Assembly (NCBI RefSeq): GCF_021266465.1
Contig: NZ_CP089848.1
Location: 1,736,001-1,800,000, forward strand
Length of the DNA stretch: 64,000 nt
Source of the DNA: Paralcaligenes sp. KSB-10
Lineage (GTDB): Bacteria > Pseudomonadota > Gammaproteobacteria > Burkholderiales > Burkholderiaceae_B
Reading direction: 5' to 3'
The notes beneath the pieces are model-generated. The model saw nothing but the letters and a program-made list of their open reading frames with translations. It had not been told where the DNA came from and made no database searches. Below are positions 16,435 to 26,600 of the stretch, one piece after another. Made by a program: the position numbers and the translations under genes. How positions within the stretch are numbered: position 1 is the stretch's first letter; each line of letters opens with the position of its first letter.

Positions 16435-17145
16435 ATGGCCAGTTTCGGTTCCTCCAAACGCAATGTATTCAAACCTACAGCGTACGGCAACACGCGCCGC
16501 CCGCGCCGCATACCTCGCTGGATGGTCTTGATGCTGACAGGCATTGTGCTGGGCGCGGGAGGCCTGCTGTTTCTGCAAAAAAGCTACGGCCCCACCCGGC
16601 TCACGGTTGAACAATCGGAGCAGTTGCACAATGATCTGAATAGCGCCAATCTCGACAAACAGCGCCTGCAATCGCAGCTCAACCAGGCAACGCACGACCT
16701 GAACGAGGCCAAGTCCAGCCTCAGCAGTCAATCCGCCCAGCTCAAGGCGGCGCAAGAGCAAGTCGTCAAAACCAATAACGATCTGCAATTGTTCGCCGAT
16801 GCCATGCCGCCCGACCCCCGTGGCACCTCTCCGGGCATCCGCTCGGCCACGTTTAAAAACAATGCCGGGCAGCTCGATTACCAGATACTGGTCATGCAGG
16901 ATGACAATAAAAAAGCCACTACCTACAACGGCCAGCTTGAACTGGTCGTAGCCGGCCGCTATGCCAATGGCAAATCCAATACCATCACCTTGCCGCCGAT
17001 GGACGTGTCGCTGCAGCAATACACCTACGTGCGCGGCAGCCTGCCCTTGCCCGAAACCTTTACCGCTCGTCAAGTGACCATCCGCATCACGGATCAAAAC
17101 AGCAAGCACATCAGCGCCACACGCACGCTTCGCGTGCTGCGCTAA
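16435..17145 (+). CDS. Membrane-anchored coiled-coil protein (DUF6776-like), function unknown
   Basis: A 236-residue protein I cannot assign to a pathway. Residues 1-28 are basic. A single transmembrane helix follows (about 29-48), then a coiled coil rich in Gln, Asn and Leu (about 58-118), then a compact beta-rich C-terminal domain (about 130-230). The topology suggests a cytoplasmic N-terminus with the coiled coil and domain in the periplasm. The start is set by the ATG at 16435 with aggat ten bases upstream. A GC-rich hairpin and T-run follows the stop. It resembles proteins labelled DUF6776 in Burkholderiales. A role in the envelope is only a guess from topology and neighbours. Confidence 0.75.
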   Translation: MASFGSSKRNVFKPTAYGNTRRPRRIPRWMVLMLTGIVLGAGGLLFLQKSYGPTRLTVEQSEQLHNDLNSANLDKQRLQSQLNQATHDLNEAKSSLSSQSAQLKAAQEQVVKTNNDLQLFADAMPPDPRGTSPGIRSATFKNNAGQLDYQILVMQDDNKKATTYNGQLELVVAGRYANGKSNTITLPPMDVSLQQYTYVRGSLPLPETFTARQVTIRITDQNSKHISATRTLRVLR

Positions 17146-17213
17146 AGCACCACCCCTACAGACATCGTCGCGGTGGCGTAGGGGCGAGCCTGGTGCCCAT
17201 CCGATCGACCGGG

Positions 17214-17251
17214 GCCGGCCCTTTTCGCAGCGAAAGGCCGGCGCGTTTTTT
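17214..17251 (+). terminator. Rho-independent terminator after the coiled-coil gene
   Basis: Inverted arms built on gccggcc and ggccggc (17214-17242, with a tttcg/cgaaa extension) are followed by gcg and six T residues. The T-run merges directly into the left end of repeat copy 2. Confidence 0.8.
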
Positions 17252-17319
17252 GGTTCGAGTTGTTTACGGGATTCGATGGGTGGGTAGCTTTGGTATTTAT
17301 GGTTTTGGTATTTAAAGGC

Positions 17320-17510
17320 GCCGTCTATCGGGGCTAGGGTCAGGCCCGGCACGGCGTGCTTGATCCGGATCTACCTCGTCCAGGCGGGCGTCGGGCCAAC
17401 TCGCGTCGCGAGCGCCGCTCAAACAGGGCCCGCCGAAAGCCCCCGCCTTCCCTACGGTAGCATCCGGCGCACGCCTTACGCCGGTCCTGACCCTAGCCCC
17501 GATAGACGGC
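17320..17510. repeat. Palindromic module M1 of repeat copy 2
   Basis: 191 bp. Compared with copies 1 and 3, the left stem reads gggctagggtca in place of gggcttggggtca, and the right stem carries the matching change (tgaccctagccc). A one-base deletion plus a substitution have therefore been compensated on the other arm. The centre holds a different small hairpin (ctcgcg-t-cgcgag). Confidence 0.9.
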
Positions 17511-17580
17511 TCGCGTAATGGCATGCCTGGAATGAACTTGCCGGCCCCAGCATATACCTCTATGCATTCCCTCAACGTAA

Positions 17581-17801
17581 GCCGCAGGGTGGGCGGTGCT
17601 GTGCAGTCCGGCGGTAGTCCAGCGCCGGGTGCTGACGAAGGGAAGGCGGGGGCCTTCGGCGGGCGCTGTCTGAGCCCGGCCTCGCGAGGCCGGGCGAGTT
17701 CGCCCGACGCCCGCCTGGACGAGGCAGACCCGGGCAGTCGGATAGCGCAGCTAGCCGACCGCTGGACGTGCCGGACTGCACAGCACCGCCCACCCTGCGG
17801 C
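17581..17801. repeat. Palindromic module M2 of repeat copy 2
   Basis: 221 bp with perfect 31-base inverted arms (17581-17611 and 17771-17801). It holds an intact, unoccupied IS1111 target at 17627-17639 and the variable hairpin at 17737-17759. Confidence 0.9.
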
Positions 17802-17972
17802 GTCTTTATAGAATTAACCGTCACCAACACCGCAACGCACAGCCCAAAGTCATCGCTCAAGCCAATACGCCTGCGGCGACCGGCGGGAGGTGCAGATCCA
17901 TGCCTAAAAACGGCTCAAAACGAAAGCCACTAAAACACGTTCAGCCCTGTAAACACCCGAGCCGAAAATGCT

Positions 17973-18701
17973 CTAGCCTACATGCTGCAGGAAGTCCTTC
18001 AGCCGCTGGCTGGGAGGATTGCTTAACAACTCGCCCGGAGGACCATCTTCGGCAACCTTGCCTTGATCGATGAAAATCAGGCGACTGCCCACCTTGCGGG
18101 CGAATTCCATTTCGTGCGTCACCACGATCATGGTCATGCCCTCTTCAGCCAGCACCTGCATAACCTTCAATACCTCGTGACGCAACTCCGGGTCGAGCGC
18201 CGAAGTGGGCTCATCAAACAACATAAGATGCGGCCGGATGGCCAGGGCACGGGCAATGGCCACGCGCTGCTGCTGCCCTCCCGAAAGCTCGCCGGGATAA
18301 TGATTGACCCGCTCGGCCAGCCCCACCTTGTCCAGCAAGGCGATAGCTTCGGCCCGCGCCTGCTTGCGGCCCGTGCCACGCGTATGAACTGGGCCGAACA
18401 TCACATTCTCGAGCGCAGTCAGTTGCGGAAACAAATTGAACTGCTGGAACACCATGCCGGCCTCGCGGCGCAGCTCGCGAATTTGCGCCCCGCTGCCACG
18501 CACGCTCAGGCCATTGACGACAATGTCGCCGCCTTCAATGGTTTCGAGCACATTTATACAGCGCAGGAACGTCGATTTTCCCGACCCGGAAGGCCCGACC
18601 ACCACAACGACCTCGCCCTGCTCGATACATAAATCTATACCGTTGAGCACCGTGCTCGAACCAAAGCGCTTGATTACATTTTTGAATTCGACCATGCTCA
18701 T
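17973..18701 (-). CDS. glnQ: Polar amino-acid ABC transporter, ATP-binding protein (GlnQ type)
   Basis: A 242-residue ABC ATPase that powers import of a polar amino acid, probably glutamine, through the permease encoded just upstream. Walker A is GPSGSGKST, the Q-loop is in [11 protein letters not shown], the signature is LSGGQQQR and Walker B is [12 protein letters not shown]. It overlaps the permease gene by four bases. Its TAG stop at 17973-17975 is formed by the right end of repeat copy 2. Substrate assignment rests on similarity to GlnQ and on the GlnH-like binding protein; arginine or glutamate cannot be excluded. Confidence 0.92.
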   Translation of the reverse strand: MSMVEFKNVIKRFGSSTVLNGIDLCIEQGEVVVVVGPSGSGKSTFLRCINVLETIEGGDIVVNGLSVRGSGAQIRELRREAGMVFQQFNLFPQLTALENVMFGPVHTRGTGRKQARAEAIALLDKVGLAERVNHYPGELSGGQQQRVAIARALAIRPHLMLFDEPTSALDPELRHEVLKVMQVLAEEGMTMIVVTHEMEFARKVGSRLIFIDQGKVAEDGPPGELLSNPPSQRLKDFLQHVG

Positions 18702-19537
18702 ACGATGCGAGTCCTGTGTTCGACAAATTTAAGAGTCAGCGCAATGATCCCCGTAAGAATCAGGTAGATGACCGCCACCGCGCCCCAAATCTCGACGGAG
18801 CGAAAATTGCTGGCGATAATTTCCTGGCCTTGCCGGGTAAGCTCGGCCACGCCGATCACAATAAATAGCGACGAGTCTTTAAGGCTGATGATGCACTGGT
18901 TGCCCATGGCGGGAATCATGCGGCGCAGGGCCACAGGGCCGATGATATGAAGCAGGATCTTGTAGAACGGCAAGCCCATGGCCTGCCCGGCCTCTTTCAA
19001 CCCTTTGGGCACCGCCAGAAGGCCGCCGCGGACAATTTCGGAAATATAGGCGCCCGAATTGATCATCAGGGTAAAGACCGCTGCCGAAACGCCATCGATG
19101 CGCCAACCGAAAATCAACGGCAGCGCAAAATAAATGAACATGACCTGCACAACGATCGGCGTGCCGCGAATGACCAGCACGTACACCTGCGCCAGGAACG
19201 ACAGGGCCACCGGCACATACGAAAAAAACCGCACTATCAGGGCAACAAGAATAATGGCCTTGACCAGCCACCAGCCCCAGTCGGGCACACCAGGCAAATA
19301 ACTGCTTGCAATCCATGAGGCCAGTTTTGCCAGAATATAAATAACGACCAGGCTGGCGATGGCGATCGCGGTGTTCTTCCACGTAACCAGCACCTTGATA
19401 TATGTCGTGGTTACGCCGGTTAAAAAGCCGATCAGGGTGCCGCCGACCAAACCCAGCACCGTGATTTGAATCGTCATTTTTGTGCCGTCCCACAGGCTGG
19501 GCAATGCATCCCAAATCGCAGACCAGTCAAAAGTCAC
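18698..19537 (-). CDS. glnP: Polar amino-acid ABC transporter permease (GlnP type) with an internal insertion
   Basis: A 279-residue inner-membrane permease. The HisM-family core is clear: [16 protein letters not shown] at the N-terminus, [19 protein letters not shown], the EAGQAMGL coupling motif and [18 protein letters not shown]-like C-terminal segments. GlnP proteins are normally about 220 residues; here about 60 extra residues lie between the first helix pair and the RGTP motif (about 45-110). They contain two further hydrophobic stretches ([16 protein letters not shown] and [16 protein letters not shown]). It overlaps glnQ by four bases and is separated from the binding-protein gene by a terminator-like hairpin. 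Confidence 0.9.
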   Translation of the reverse strand: MTFDWSAIWDALPSLWDGTKMTIQITVLGLVGGTLIGFLTGVTTTYIKVLVTWKNTAIAIASLVVIYILAKLASWIASSYLPGVPDWGWWLVKAIILVALIVRFFSYVPVALSFLAQVYVLVIRGTPIVVQVMFIYFALPLIFGWRIDGVSAAVFTLMINSGAYISEIVRGGLLAVPKGLKEAGQAMGLPFYKILLHIIGPVALRRMIPAMGNQCIISLKDSSLFIVIGVAELTRQGQEIIASNFRSVEIWGAVAVIYLILTGIIALTLKFVEHRTRIV

Positions 19538-19587
19538 GTTGTTTGCCTCGTAAATTTGGCCGCTGCATGCATGAAACGGCCGTCAAA

Positions 19588-19625
19588 TGAAAAACGGCGA
19601 TCCGGTGGTGACACTTGATCGCCGT
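19588..19625 (-). terminator. Intra-operon hairpin between glnH and glnP
   Basis: On the minus strand a perfect 9-bp stem (19594-19602 with 19617-19625) is followed by five T residues. Placed just after the binding-protein gene, it probably stops or slows most transcripts and keeps the binding protein in excess over the permease and ATPase. Confidence 0.7.
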
Positions 19626-19643
19626 CGCAGACTAAAGAACGAT

Positions 19644-20408
19644 TTATTGTGTTTTAGAGGGTTTTTTGCCAAACCATTTTTCGTAAAGAGTATCGTACTC
19701 GCCGCTGGCCTCGACAGCCTTGAGCGCCTTGTTGACCACGGGCACCAAGTCACTGCCTTTGGGAAAGCCTATGCCGTAGTAGTCGCCGCTCTTGAGCGCA
19801 CCGACGACCTTGACCTTGCCGTGGCCGCCTGTTTTCGCATAGTACTGAACGTTGGGAGTGTCGTGCACCACAGCATCGACACGGCCCGTAGCCAGTTCCA
19901 GGAAAGCATTATCGATATTCGGGAATAATTTGAGCTTGGCCCCGGGCACATTCTTTTTCAGATAGTCGACCGTGGCCGTGCCAATTTTGACGGCCACTGT
20001 CTTGCCGTCCAGGTCTTTGGCGGTTTTGATGGTGTCGTTATTGCTGGCCACCAGAATCGCCAGGCCGCTCTCATAATAAGGATCTGAAAAATCGATCACT
20101 TTTTTACGATCGTCGCGTATCGTAATGCCGGCCAGTGCCGCATCGATATTATGGGTTTGCAAGCCAGGAATGATCCCGTTGAAATCCATAGGCTGCAGAC
20201 GATATTTGAGGCCTGCCTGTTTGGCGATGGCCGCCCACAGTTCGATATCGAAGCCTGTGTATTTTTCACCCTGCTTGAACTCGAACGGCACAAACGCCGT
20301 GTCGGTCGCCACGACGAGTTCTTTGCTTTGCGCCACCGCACTGGTTGCGGGCAAAACCATTACCAACGCCAGGCCGGCCAACGCCGCTTTAACTTTGTTT
20401 TTAAACAT
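19644..20408 (-). CDS. glnH: Polar amino-acid ABC transporter, periplasmic binding protein (GlnH type)
   Basis: A 254-residue solute-binding protein (SBP_bac_3 fold) that captures a polar amino acid in the periplasm and delivers it to GlnPQ. A signal peptide ends at about AVAQ (residue 27). The [31 protein letters not shown] and [23 protein letters not shown]-type segments are those of glutamine-binding proteins. An aaggag ribosome site lies seven bases before the ATG. It is the first gene of glnHPQ. Substrate specificity is inferred. Confidence 0.92.
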   Translation of the reverse strand: MFKNKVKAALAGLALVMVLPATSAVAQSKELVVATDTAFVPFEFKQGEKYTGFDIELWAAIAKQAGLKYRLQPMDFNGIIPGLQTHNIDAALAGITIRDDRKKVIDFSDPYYESGLAILVASNNDTIKTAKDLDGKTVAVKIGTATVDYLKKNVPGAKLKLFPNIDNAFLELATGRVDAVVHDTPNVQYYAKTGGHGKVKVVGALKSGDYYGIGFPKGSDLVPVVNKALKAVEASGEYDTLYEKWFGKKPSKTQ

Positions 20409-20559
20409 TCAAAAACTCCTTGATTTTGGGGGCTGCACCGTTAAATGAAGATGCGCCCGAAGGCACCAATTTCCAGACCACTCGTGATGATCGGCCGTGC
20501 CCAGGATCGGTAACCCAGACACGCTATTCCCCGAGCGAGCTAGCATAACGCCAACTCGG

Positions 20560-20591
20560 CCGGAAAACAAAAGTTCAGGCAAGCCTGAACT
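20560..20591 (-). terminator. Rho-independent terminator after metQ
   Basis: On the minus strand agttcaggc / gcctgaact form a perfect 9-bp stem with a two-base centre (20572-20591), followed by tttgtttt. A second small hairpin (20610-20631) lies between it and the metQ stop. Confidence 0.75.
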
Positions 20592-20645
20592 CTTTAAATC
20601 CCGATTGCGGTAGAAAACCTGGGGTTTCTACTAAGAGGCCTATCC

Positions 20646-21431
20646 CTAAAATGCCGGAACAATCGCCCCTTTATATTTTTCAAGAATGAAGTTTCGGGTG
20701 GCTGGACTATTCAAGGCAGCCATCAGCTTCTTGATGGCTGCCGAATCCTTCTTGGCCGGCGTAGTTACCACGATATTGGCGTAAGGCGAATCGGAACCTT
20801 CGATAAACAGCGCATCCTTGATGGGATTGAGGCCGGCTTCAAGCGCGTAGTTGGTATTGATCAAGGCCAGATCGACATCGGGCAACACGCGTGGCAAAGT
20901 AGCCGCCTCGAGTTCCTTGAATTTCAATTTCTTGGGATTTTCGACGATATCGCGCGAGGTAGCCAGGATGTTCTTAGGATCTTTCAGCTTGATCAGACCC
21001 TGTTTTTGCAGCAGCAACAAGGCACGCGCACCATTTGAAGGGTCGTTGGGCACGGCCACCAGGGCTCCGTCTTTAAGGTCGCCGATTTTCTTGATCTTCT
21101 GGGAATACGCGCCAAAAGGCTCCACATGCACCAGTCCTACGGAAACCAGATGGGTGTTGTGCTCTTTATTGAATGTGTCCAGATAAGGTTTGTGCTGGAA
21201 GAAATTCGCGTCGATATGGCCGTCGGCCACCTGCTGATTGGGCTGGACGTAATCGGTAAATACCTTGATGTCCAACTGCACGCCTTCCTTGGCCAGAACC
21301 GGCTTTACGAACTCGAGCAGCTCGGCGTGGGGCACCGGAGTGGCGGCCACACTGAGCTTTTCAGCCTGCGCGGCACCTGCAAACAAGGTGGCGGAAATGG
21401 CCACTGCCGTACTGAATTTTTTCAAAAACAT
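20646..21431 (-). CDS. metQ: Methionine ABC transporter substrate-binding protein
   Basis: A 261-residue periplasmic methionine-binding protein of the NlpA/MetQ family. A signal peptide (MFLKKFSTAVAISATLF...) appears to end at AGAAQA, with Glu at +1 and no lipobox cysteine, so unlike E. coli MetQ it looks like a soluble periplasmic protein. Family blocks include VAATPVPHAELLEFVKP, DYVQPNQQVADGHIDANFFQH and PNDPSNGARALLLLQ. I chose the ATG at 21431 because ggag precedes it by seven bases; the frame stays open to 21452. It closes the metNIQ operon. Confidence 0.93.
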   Translation of the reverse strand: MFLKKFSTAVAISATLFAGAAQAEKLSVAATPVPHAELLEFVKPVLAKEGVQLDIKVFTDYVQPNQQVADGHIDANFFQHKPYLDTFNKEHNTHLVSVGLVHVEPFGAYSQKIKKIGDLKDGALVAVPNDPSNGARALLLLQKQGLIKLKDPKNILATSRDIVENPKKLKFKELEAATLPRVLPDVDLALINTNYALEAGLNPIKDALFIEGSDSPYANIVVTTPAKKDSAAIKKLMAALNSPATRNFILEKYKGAIVPAF

Positions 21432-21451
21432 CGAAAACTCCATAGAACACA

Positions 21452-22111
21452 TTACTTCCGGTTTAATCGCAAGACCAGGCGATCGCCCAGCATCTGAAAA
21501 ATCTGCACCAACACAACAAGAATCACGACCGTCACGATCATGACATCGGTTTGATAACGTTGATAGCCAAAGCGCAAGGCCAAATCGCCCAGCCCTCCGC
21601 CCCCAATCACTCCCGACATGGCCGAATACCCGACAAGCGCAATCGCCGTGACGACAATCGACGCGACAATGCCGGTCGTCGCCTCTGGAATCAGGGCCAT
21701 CAACACGGTTTGACGCGAATTTGCTCCCATTGCGCGACAGGCCTCGGTCACGCCGGGATCCAGCTCGCGCAGCACATTCTCGACCAGGCGCGCAAAGAAT
21801 GGCGCAGCGCTCAGCACCAGTGGCGGAATCGACCCTTGCACGCCGAGCGATGTCCCGGCCAGGACGCGCGTCAGGGGAATCATCACGATCAGCAAAATCA
21901 GGAACGGCACCGACCGCAGGACATTCACGATAAAAGACAAGACCTGGTACAAAGGGCCGTTCGCCAGCATCTGGCGCTCGCCGGTCAGGAATAGAACAAT
22001 GCCCAGCGGCAAACCTATCAGTACGGTAAACAGCAGGGAAAATCCCGTCATGAGCAAGGTGTCAACCGTGGCTTCGGCAATCAGCGCCCAATCGATATTG
22101 GCAAACATCAT
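21452..22111 (-). CDS. metI: Methionine ABC transporter permease
   Basis: A 219-residue permease with about five membrane helices that forms the channel of the D/L-methionine importer. The EAA-type coupling loop (ELDPGVTEACRAMGANSRQ) and the GYSAMSGVIGGGGLGDLA segment are diagnostic. The start ATG at 22111 overlaps the metN TGA (ATGA); a second in-frame ATG follows immediately at 22108. It is translated together with metN. Confidence 0.93.
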   Translation of the reverse strand: MMFANIDWALIAEATVDTLLMTGFSLLFTVLIGLPLGIVLFLTGERQMLANGPLYQVLSFIVNVLRSVPFLILLIVMIPLTRVLAGTSLGVQGSIPPLVLSAAPFFARLVENVLRELDPGVTEACRAMGANSRQTVLMALIPEATTGIVASIVVTAIALVGYSAMSGVIGGGGLGDLALRFGYQRYQTDVMIVTVVILVVLVQIFQMLGDRLVLRLNRK

Positions 22112-23136
22112 GGCCGCAACACCTCGCATTCAAGGCCTTCGGCCACGAAAAATTCCGCGATCCGCGCCAATGAGGACTCTTCTCCGTCCACAGCCAGCAC
22201 CAACTGTCCGTAGGGCGTTTCTTTGATGCGGCCGACCGCCCCCTGAAGAATGCTCAGGTTCACGTTCAAATCGCGGCTGATACGGCTCAAAATCGGCTGC
22301 ACCGTTGAATTGCCACGAAAGCTCAGGCGTATCAAATGCCCCTGAATGCCATTGGCCATGCCGCGCCAGCCCTCCGCATCAACGCCGCTTTCAGACAAGA
22401 GCGATTGTGTGACAGGATGCCTGGGATGCAGGAACACATCCAGCACTTCGCCCATCTCGACAATCAAGCCGGCGTCGATGACCGCCACACGATCACATAC
22501 CGTGCGGATCACATCCATGCCGTGCGTAATCAGGACTATGGTCAGGCCAAGGCTCTTGTTGATGTCCAGCAACAGGCGCAAGATGGATTGAGTGGTTTCC
22601 GGGTCCAATGCCGAAGTCGCCTCGTCGCACAACAAAAGCCCAGGCTTGTTGGCAATCGCGCGCGCAATCCCTACACGCTGCTGCTGCCCCCCGGATAATT
22701 GGCGCGGATACTTATTGGCATGCTCGGCCAAGCCGACCAGAGCCAGGACTTCGTGCGCGCGCTCCAACTGCTCCGACCGCGGCAAGCCTGCCAGCCGCAG
22801 GGGAAAGCAGACATTATCAAGCACGCTGCGCGAACGCAGCAGATTGAAATGCTGGAACACCATACCCACACCCAGCCGGAATTCCCGCAGCTTCGAGTCG
22901 GAAAAAGTCGTGATGTCCTGTCCGCGCACCCAGACATTGCCCTGAGAAGGACGCTCCAGTAAATTGAGCATGCGTATCAAGGTGCTTTTACCGGCGCCCG
23001 AACGCCCAATGATGCCAAATACCTCTCCCTGCCTTATTTGCAAATCGATACCGGCCAGTGCGTGCGAAACGCGACCGGCCGAAACATAAGTTTTGTGTAT
23101 ATTTTCCAGGCGTATCAAGGTGCGGGTTTCAACCAA
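22108..23136 (-). CDS. metN: Methionine ABC transporter ATP-binding protein
   Basis: A 342-residue ATPase. Walker A is GRSGAGKST, the signature is LSGGQQQR, Walker B is [12 protein letters not shown], and a C-terminal NIL domain (about 265-340) is the site where methionine inhibits its own uptake in the E. coli homologue. The frame begins [17 protein letters not shown] with a TTG codon at 23136; no ATG or GTG gives a sensible start, so TTG initiation is likely but unproven. First gene of metNIQ, with an AT-rich leader upstream. Confidence 0.93.
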   Translation of the reverse strand: MVETRTLIRLENIHKTYVSAGRVSHALAGIDLQIRQGEVFGIIGRSGAGKSTLIRMLNLLERPSQGNVWVRGQDITTFSDSKLREFRLGVGMVFQHFNLLRSRSVLDNVCFPLRLAGLPRSEQLERAHEVLALVGLAEHANKYPRQLSGGQQQRVGIARAIANKPGLLLCDEATSALDPETTQSILRLLLDINKSLGLTIVLITHGMDVIRTVCDRVAVIDAGLIVEMGEVLDVFLHPRHPVTQSLLSESGVDAEGWRGMANGIQGHLIRLSFRGNSTVQPILSRISRDLNVNLSILQGAVGRIKETPYGQLVLAVDGEESSLARIAEFFVAEGLECEVLRP

Positions 23137-23651
23137 AAAAACTACGCATAAAGCGCGAAGAAGTGGAACGATAATTTAACATAACCGTATTTATTTTTTT
23201 ATTAGAAACTAATTACTTTTGGAAATATAAATGCGGTTGACGCTGAGCTGAAACGAAAAGTTCGTCGAGACAGGAAAAACCTGGAGATGCGAGCACAGGA
23301 TCGGAGGATCATTCTTTTCCGACGAGAAAACGGCTATCGCGTATTTAATGCAAGGGGTGAACCATCGGACAAAAAGAAGGGTATTATCATGAAAAATTAT
23401 CCCTATACAGAGCCGATCCATAAAAAAACAAGGTTTTGTAGAAATGCCAATTCGCCAAAAGCCCAATAAAAAACCGCCACGCCCTGAACTTTTCCGGGCC
23501 GCGCTTGTTGGCGCCACCGCGCACCCTGAAAAAACGATTTTGTTCGGCACCCATTGAGCAACCAGCAAGGACGCCCCATGTAATGCAGACAAAATCCGAT
23601 AATGCAGCGAACAGGCCTGAAGTGCGCGCGAAATGCCGGGGAGGATAAAAC
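23137..23651. other. AT-rich divergent intergenic region between metN and the GGDEF-EAL gene
   Basis: 515 bases without a well-supported gene. Bases 23172-23235 are markedly AT-rich and probably hold the metNIQ promoter on the minus strand; I cannot fix its hexamers. A purine-rich GGGGAGGA at 23638-23645 serves the GGDEF-EAL gene. Overlapping minus-strand frames of about 90-130 codons here have no start signals or recognisable content. I cannot identify a SAM riboswitch. Confidence 0.6.
23389..23469 (+). CDS. Possible 26-residue small protein
   Basis: ATG at 23389 preceded by agaagg eight bases upstream, giving a basic 26-residue peptide that starts MKNYPYTEPIHKKTRF and stops at TAA 23467-23469. 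The only support is the ribosome site and the position ahead of the GGDEF-EAL gene. There is no hydrophobic segment. It may be chance. Confidence 0.2.
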   Translation: MKNYPYTEPIHKKTRFCRNANSPKAQ

Positions 23652-26600
23652 ATGACGCTCAACATACGATATTTTCGAAGTATCTATGCACAAATGTTTC
23701 TGGTCATATGCGTTGCCGCCATTCCCACCTTTATCGGCCTGACGTATTACGTCCTCCAACAACGAAGCCGCCTGCAGGACATCAGCCAGCAAAACGCCCA
23801 GCGCTATGTAGATCTGGCCGCCCGCAACGAAAACTGGCTGCTCAAGAGCTCCATGGAAACCTTGAATGCAATCGCTTCAACTCCTTTGATTCAAAACAGC
23901 GACTGGAAACTTTGTTATCAATATTTCTCGGACCTGCTCCGCCAGCACGGCAACCGATACACGAACTTTGGCGTCATAGGCACCAATGGCGAAGTTCTTT
24001 GCAGCGGAGTCTCGGCCAATGTCGAGAAGATGCCCTACCTTGGAGATCGCCCGTACTTCAAACGCGCACTGAGTAGTACAGGCTTTGTCGTCAGCAACTC
24101 CCTGATGGGCCGAATATCGGCCACCCATACCATCACGGTGGCAACCGCATTGCGCAACAACGAGGGAGCGCCGCGCGCCGTGCTCTTCGCCGCCCTGAAC
24201 ATGGCGGTCGTGTCGCAGATCCAAGACCACACATTGCCAAGCCGCAGCGACGATCTCACTATCCTCGACAGGCACGGCACCATCCTGACCACATCGTCGA
24301 CAGACCTGGGAACACCCGGCGAGGCCCTGAAAAACAAAGACATCCTGAACCTCATAACGCCCCAGAACAAGGGTGCCAAACTGATACGCGGCAGCGACAA
24401 CAAGGATTGGTTTGTCAGCTATGCCAAAGCGGGAACCCCGGACGATCCCGGCGCCCTGGCCGTTATCTATAGAAACCCTGCGTCCGGCCTGTTGTCCGAA
24501 ATCCAGCGCAGCTTCTGGATAGGAACCGCCGTCACCGCCCTTCTGATGCTGATGGCGCTCTTCGCCGGCTGGGCCGGAACCCACGCCATTCTGGGCCGCA
24601 ATATTCGAAAACTGACAGAAGCAGCGAAACGCCTCAGGAAACGTCAATTCGATACCCGGATCGGAAACCAGGTCTTCGGCCAGGAATTCACCGAAATCGC
24701 CAACCAGTTCGACAAAATGGCGGAAGAACTGGGCGCCAGCGAGCGACAATGGCAAGTCTCATTCCAAAGGCAGCAAGGCCAGAACGACATCTTGCGCAGA
24801 ATTGCACAAGACGGACGCCTTGACGACACGCTAATCTCCCTGACCCACTTCGCCGAAGGCCAGATCGACGGCACCATCTCGTCGATCCTGCTGCTCTCGG
24901 TCGATGGAACGCGGGTGAGCTCATGCATCGCACCCAAGCTCCCGGCATCTTTCTGCGACTCGCTGATCAGCGCCGTCGTCGGGGCCAAAACCGGATCTTG
25001 CGGTGCCGCCATCAGCGAAAAACGGGTCGTCATTACCGAAGACATCAGCAGCGACCCGCTCTGGGAAGATTATCGGGAACTGGCTCTGGGCCACGGCCTG
25101 CGCGCATGCTGGTCGCATCCCATTATCTCGTCCGGCGGGCGCATCCTGGGCTCATTTGCCCTGTATTATCAAAGCCCGCGCTCTCCCAAGCTGGAAGAAC
25201 TGCAAATGGGCCAGATGGGCGCCGAACTGGCGGCCGTCGCCATTGAACGCAGCCGTATCGCAACCGCGCTGGAACAATCCGAAGCAGAGTACCGGCTTCT
25301 CTTCGAAAGCAACCCCGATCCCATGTGGGTATGCGACGCCGCAAGCGGCCGGATACTGGCGGTCAATGACCAGGCCATACAACACTACGGCTTCGACAGG
25401 CACGAATTCCTTGCCATGTCCGACAATGACCTGCAGGCCGACGATCCGGCATCGGCCGACATCTCGAAGCTCGAGTCCCAGAGCGCCCACTCCCTGAACC
25501 AGGCGGTCCGCCTGCATCGCAGAAAAGACGGCAGCCTCATTTCTGTCGAGGTGTCGTTCTTCCCTCTCAGCTTCGGCGAACGCGACGCGCGGCTGACCCT
25601 TATACAGGACATTACCGAACGCAAGACGCTCACCCAGAACATCCGCGAACGCGACGAGTTGTTCATGCTCCTGATGGAATCGACAGCCGAAGCCATCTAC
25701 GGCATCGATCAGGAAGGGCGCTGCACGTTCGCCAACCAGGCTTGCGCCAAACTGCTCGGATACACCACTTCCGAATTGATCGGCCACCGCTTGCATTCCC
25801 TGATTCACAGCAAACACGAAGACGGCCGTCCTTACCCACAGGAAGACTGCCCGATACACCGCGTATTGACCACCAAACGCCATGTCCACATAGAAAACGA
25901 AGTGCTATGGCGCAAAGACGGAACCGCCCTGCCGGTCGAGTACTGGTCGTACCCCATGCGACGCGGCGACAAGGTCGTCGGATCGATCGTCACTTTCCTG
26001 GATATCACCGAACGCCGCCGCCACAACAACGCCCTGACATACCAGGCCACGCACGACTCGCTCACGGGTCTGTTCAATCACGCCCACTTTGCATCCCGGA
26101 TCAATCAGGTGCTGCGCAGAACCAGCCAGCCCAAAACACCCTTCGCCATTCTGCTGCTGGATCTGGACGGCTTCAAAGAAATCAACGACTCCCTGGGCCA
26201 CCACGCCGGCGACGTCCTGCTCAGGCAAGTCAGCGAGCGTCTGAAGCAAATTTTCAATAGCGGCGCCACAATTGCCCGGATCGGCGGAGACGAATTCGCC
26301 ATTCTTCTTGAACAATGGGTCGAGCGCTCCTCACTGGATACCTTTGTCAATAGTCTCTTGACGCAGATCAGAACGCCCTTCGTCCTGAATGGCATGGAGA
26401 TCCAGATCAGTGGCAGTGTCGGGGTCGCTATCTACCCCGACAACGGCAGAGACCTGAACAGCCTCATGCGCAATGCCGACCAGGCCATGTACCAGGCTAA
26501 ACGGGAAGGCATGGGCTACGCTTATAGCGACCCGTCCAAAGACCAGCAAACGCCGAATCGCCTGTTGCTGATGAACCAATTGCGACACGCCTTGGACAAG

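Larger units (their letters stand above)
17249..17976. repeat. Compound intergenic repeat, copy 2
   Basis: About 728 bp: head, module M1 (17320-17510), a spacer with one 25-bp unit, module M2 (17581-17801), and a tail from 17802 ending gaaaatgctctag. The right-terminal CTCTAG (17971-17976) contains the TAG stop of the glutamine-type ABC ATPase gene on the minus strand. The left terminal CTAGAG seen in copies 1 and 3 is missing; the copy abuts a terminator. It sits between converging genes. No supported coding sequence. Confidence 0.9.

Noticed and set aside
17581-17801. Modules M1 and M2 considered as integron attC sites
   Set aside because: No conserved core-site pair of the GTTRRRY type at the ends, no integrase and no gene cassettes; the elements sit singly between housekeeping genes.
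23137-23230. SAM riboswitch before metNIQ
   Set aside because: No conserved riboswitch core could be recognised by eye; the region is AT-rich and unstructured.
23209-23592. Minus-strand frame of 127 codons upstream of metN
   Set aside because: No recognisable domain, no ribosome site, and it overlaps equally long frames in other phases within an AT-rich control region.
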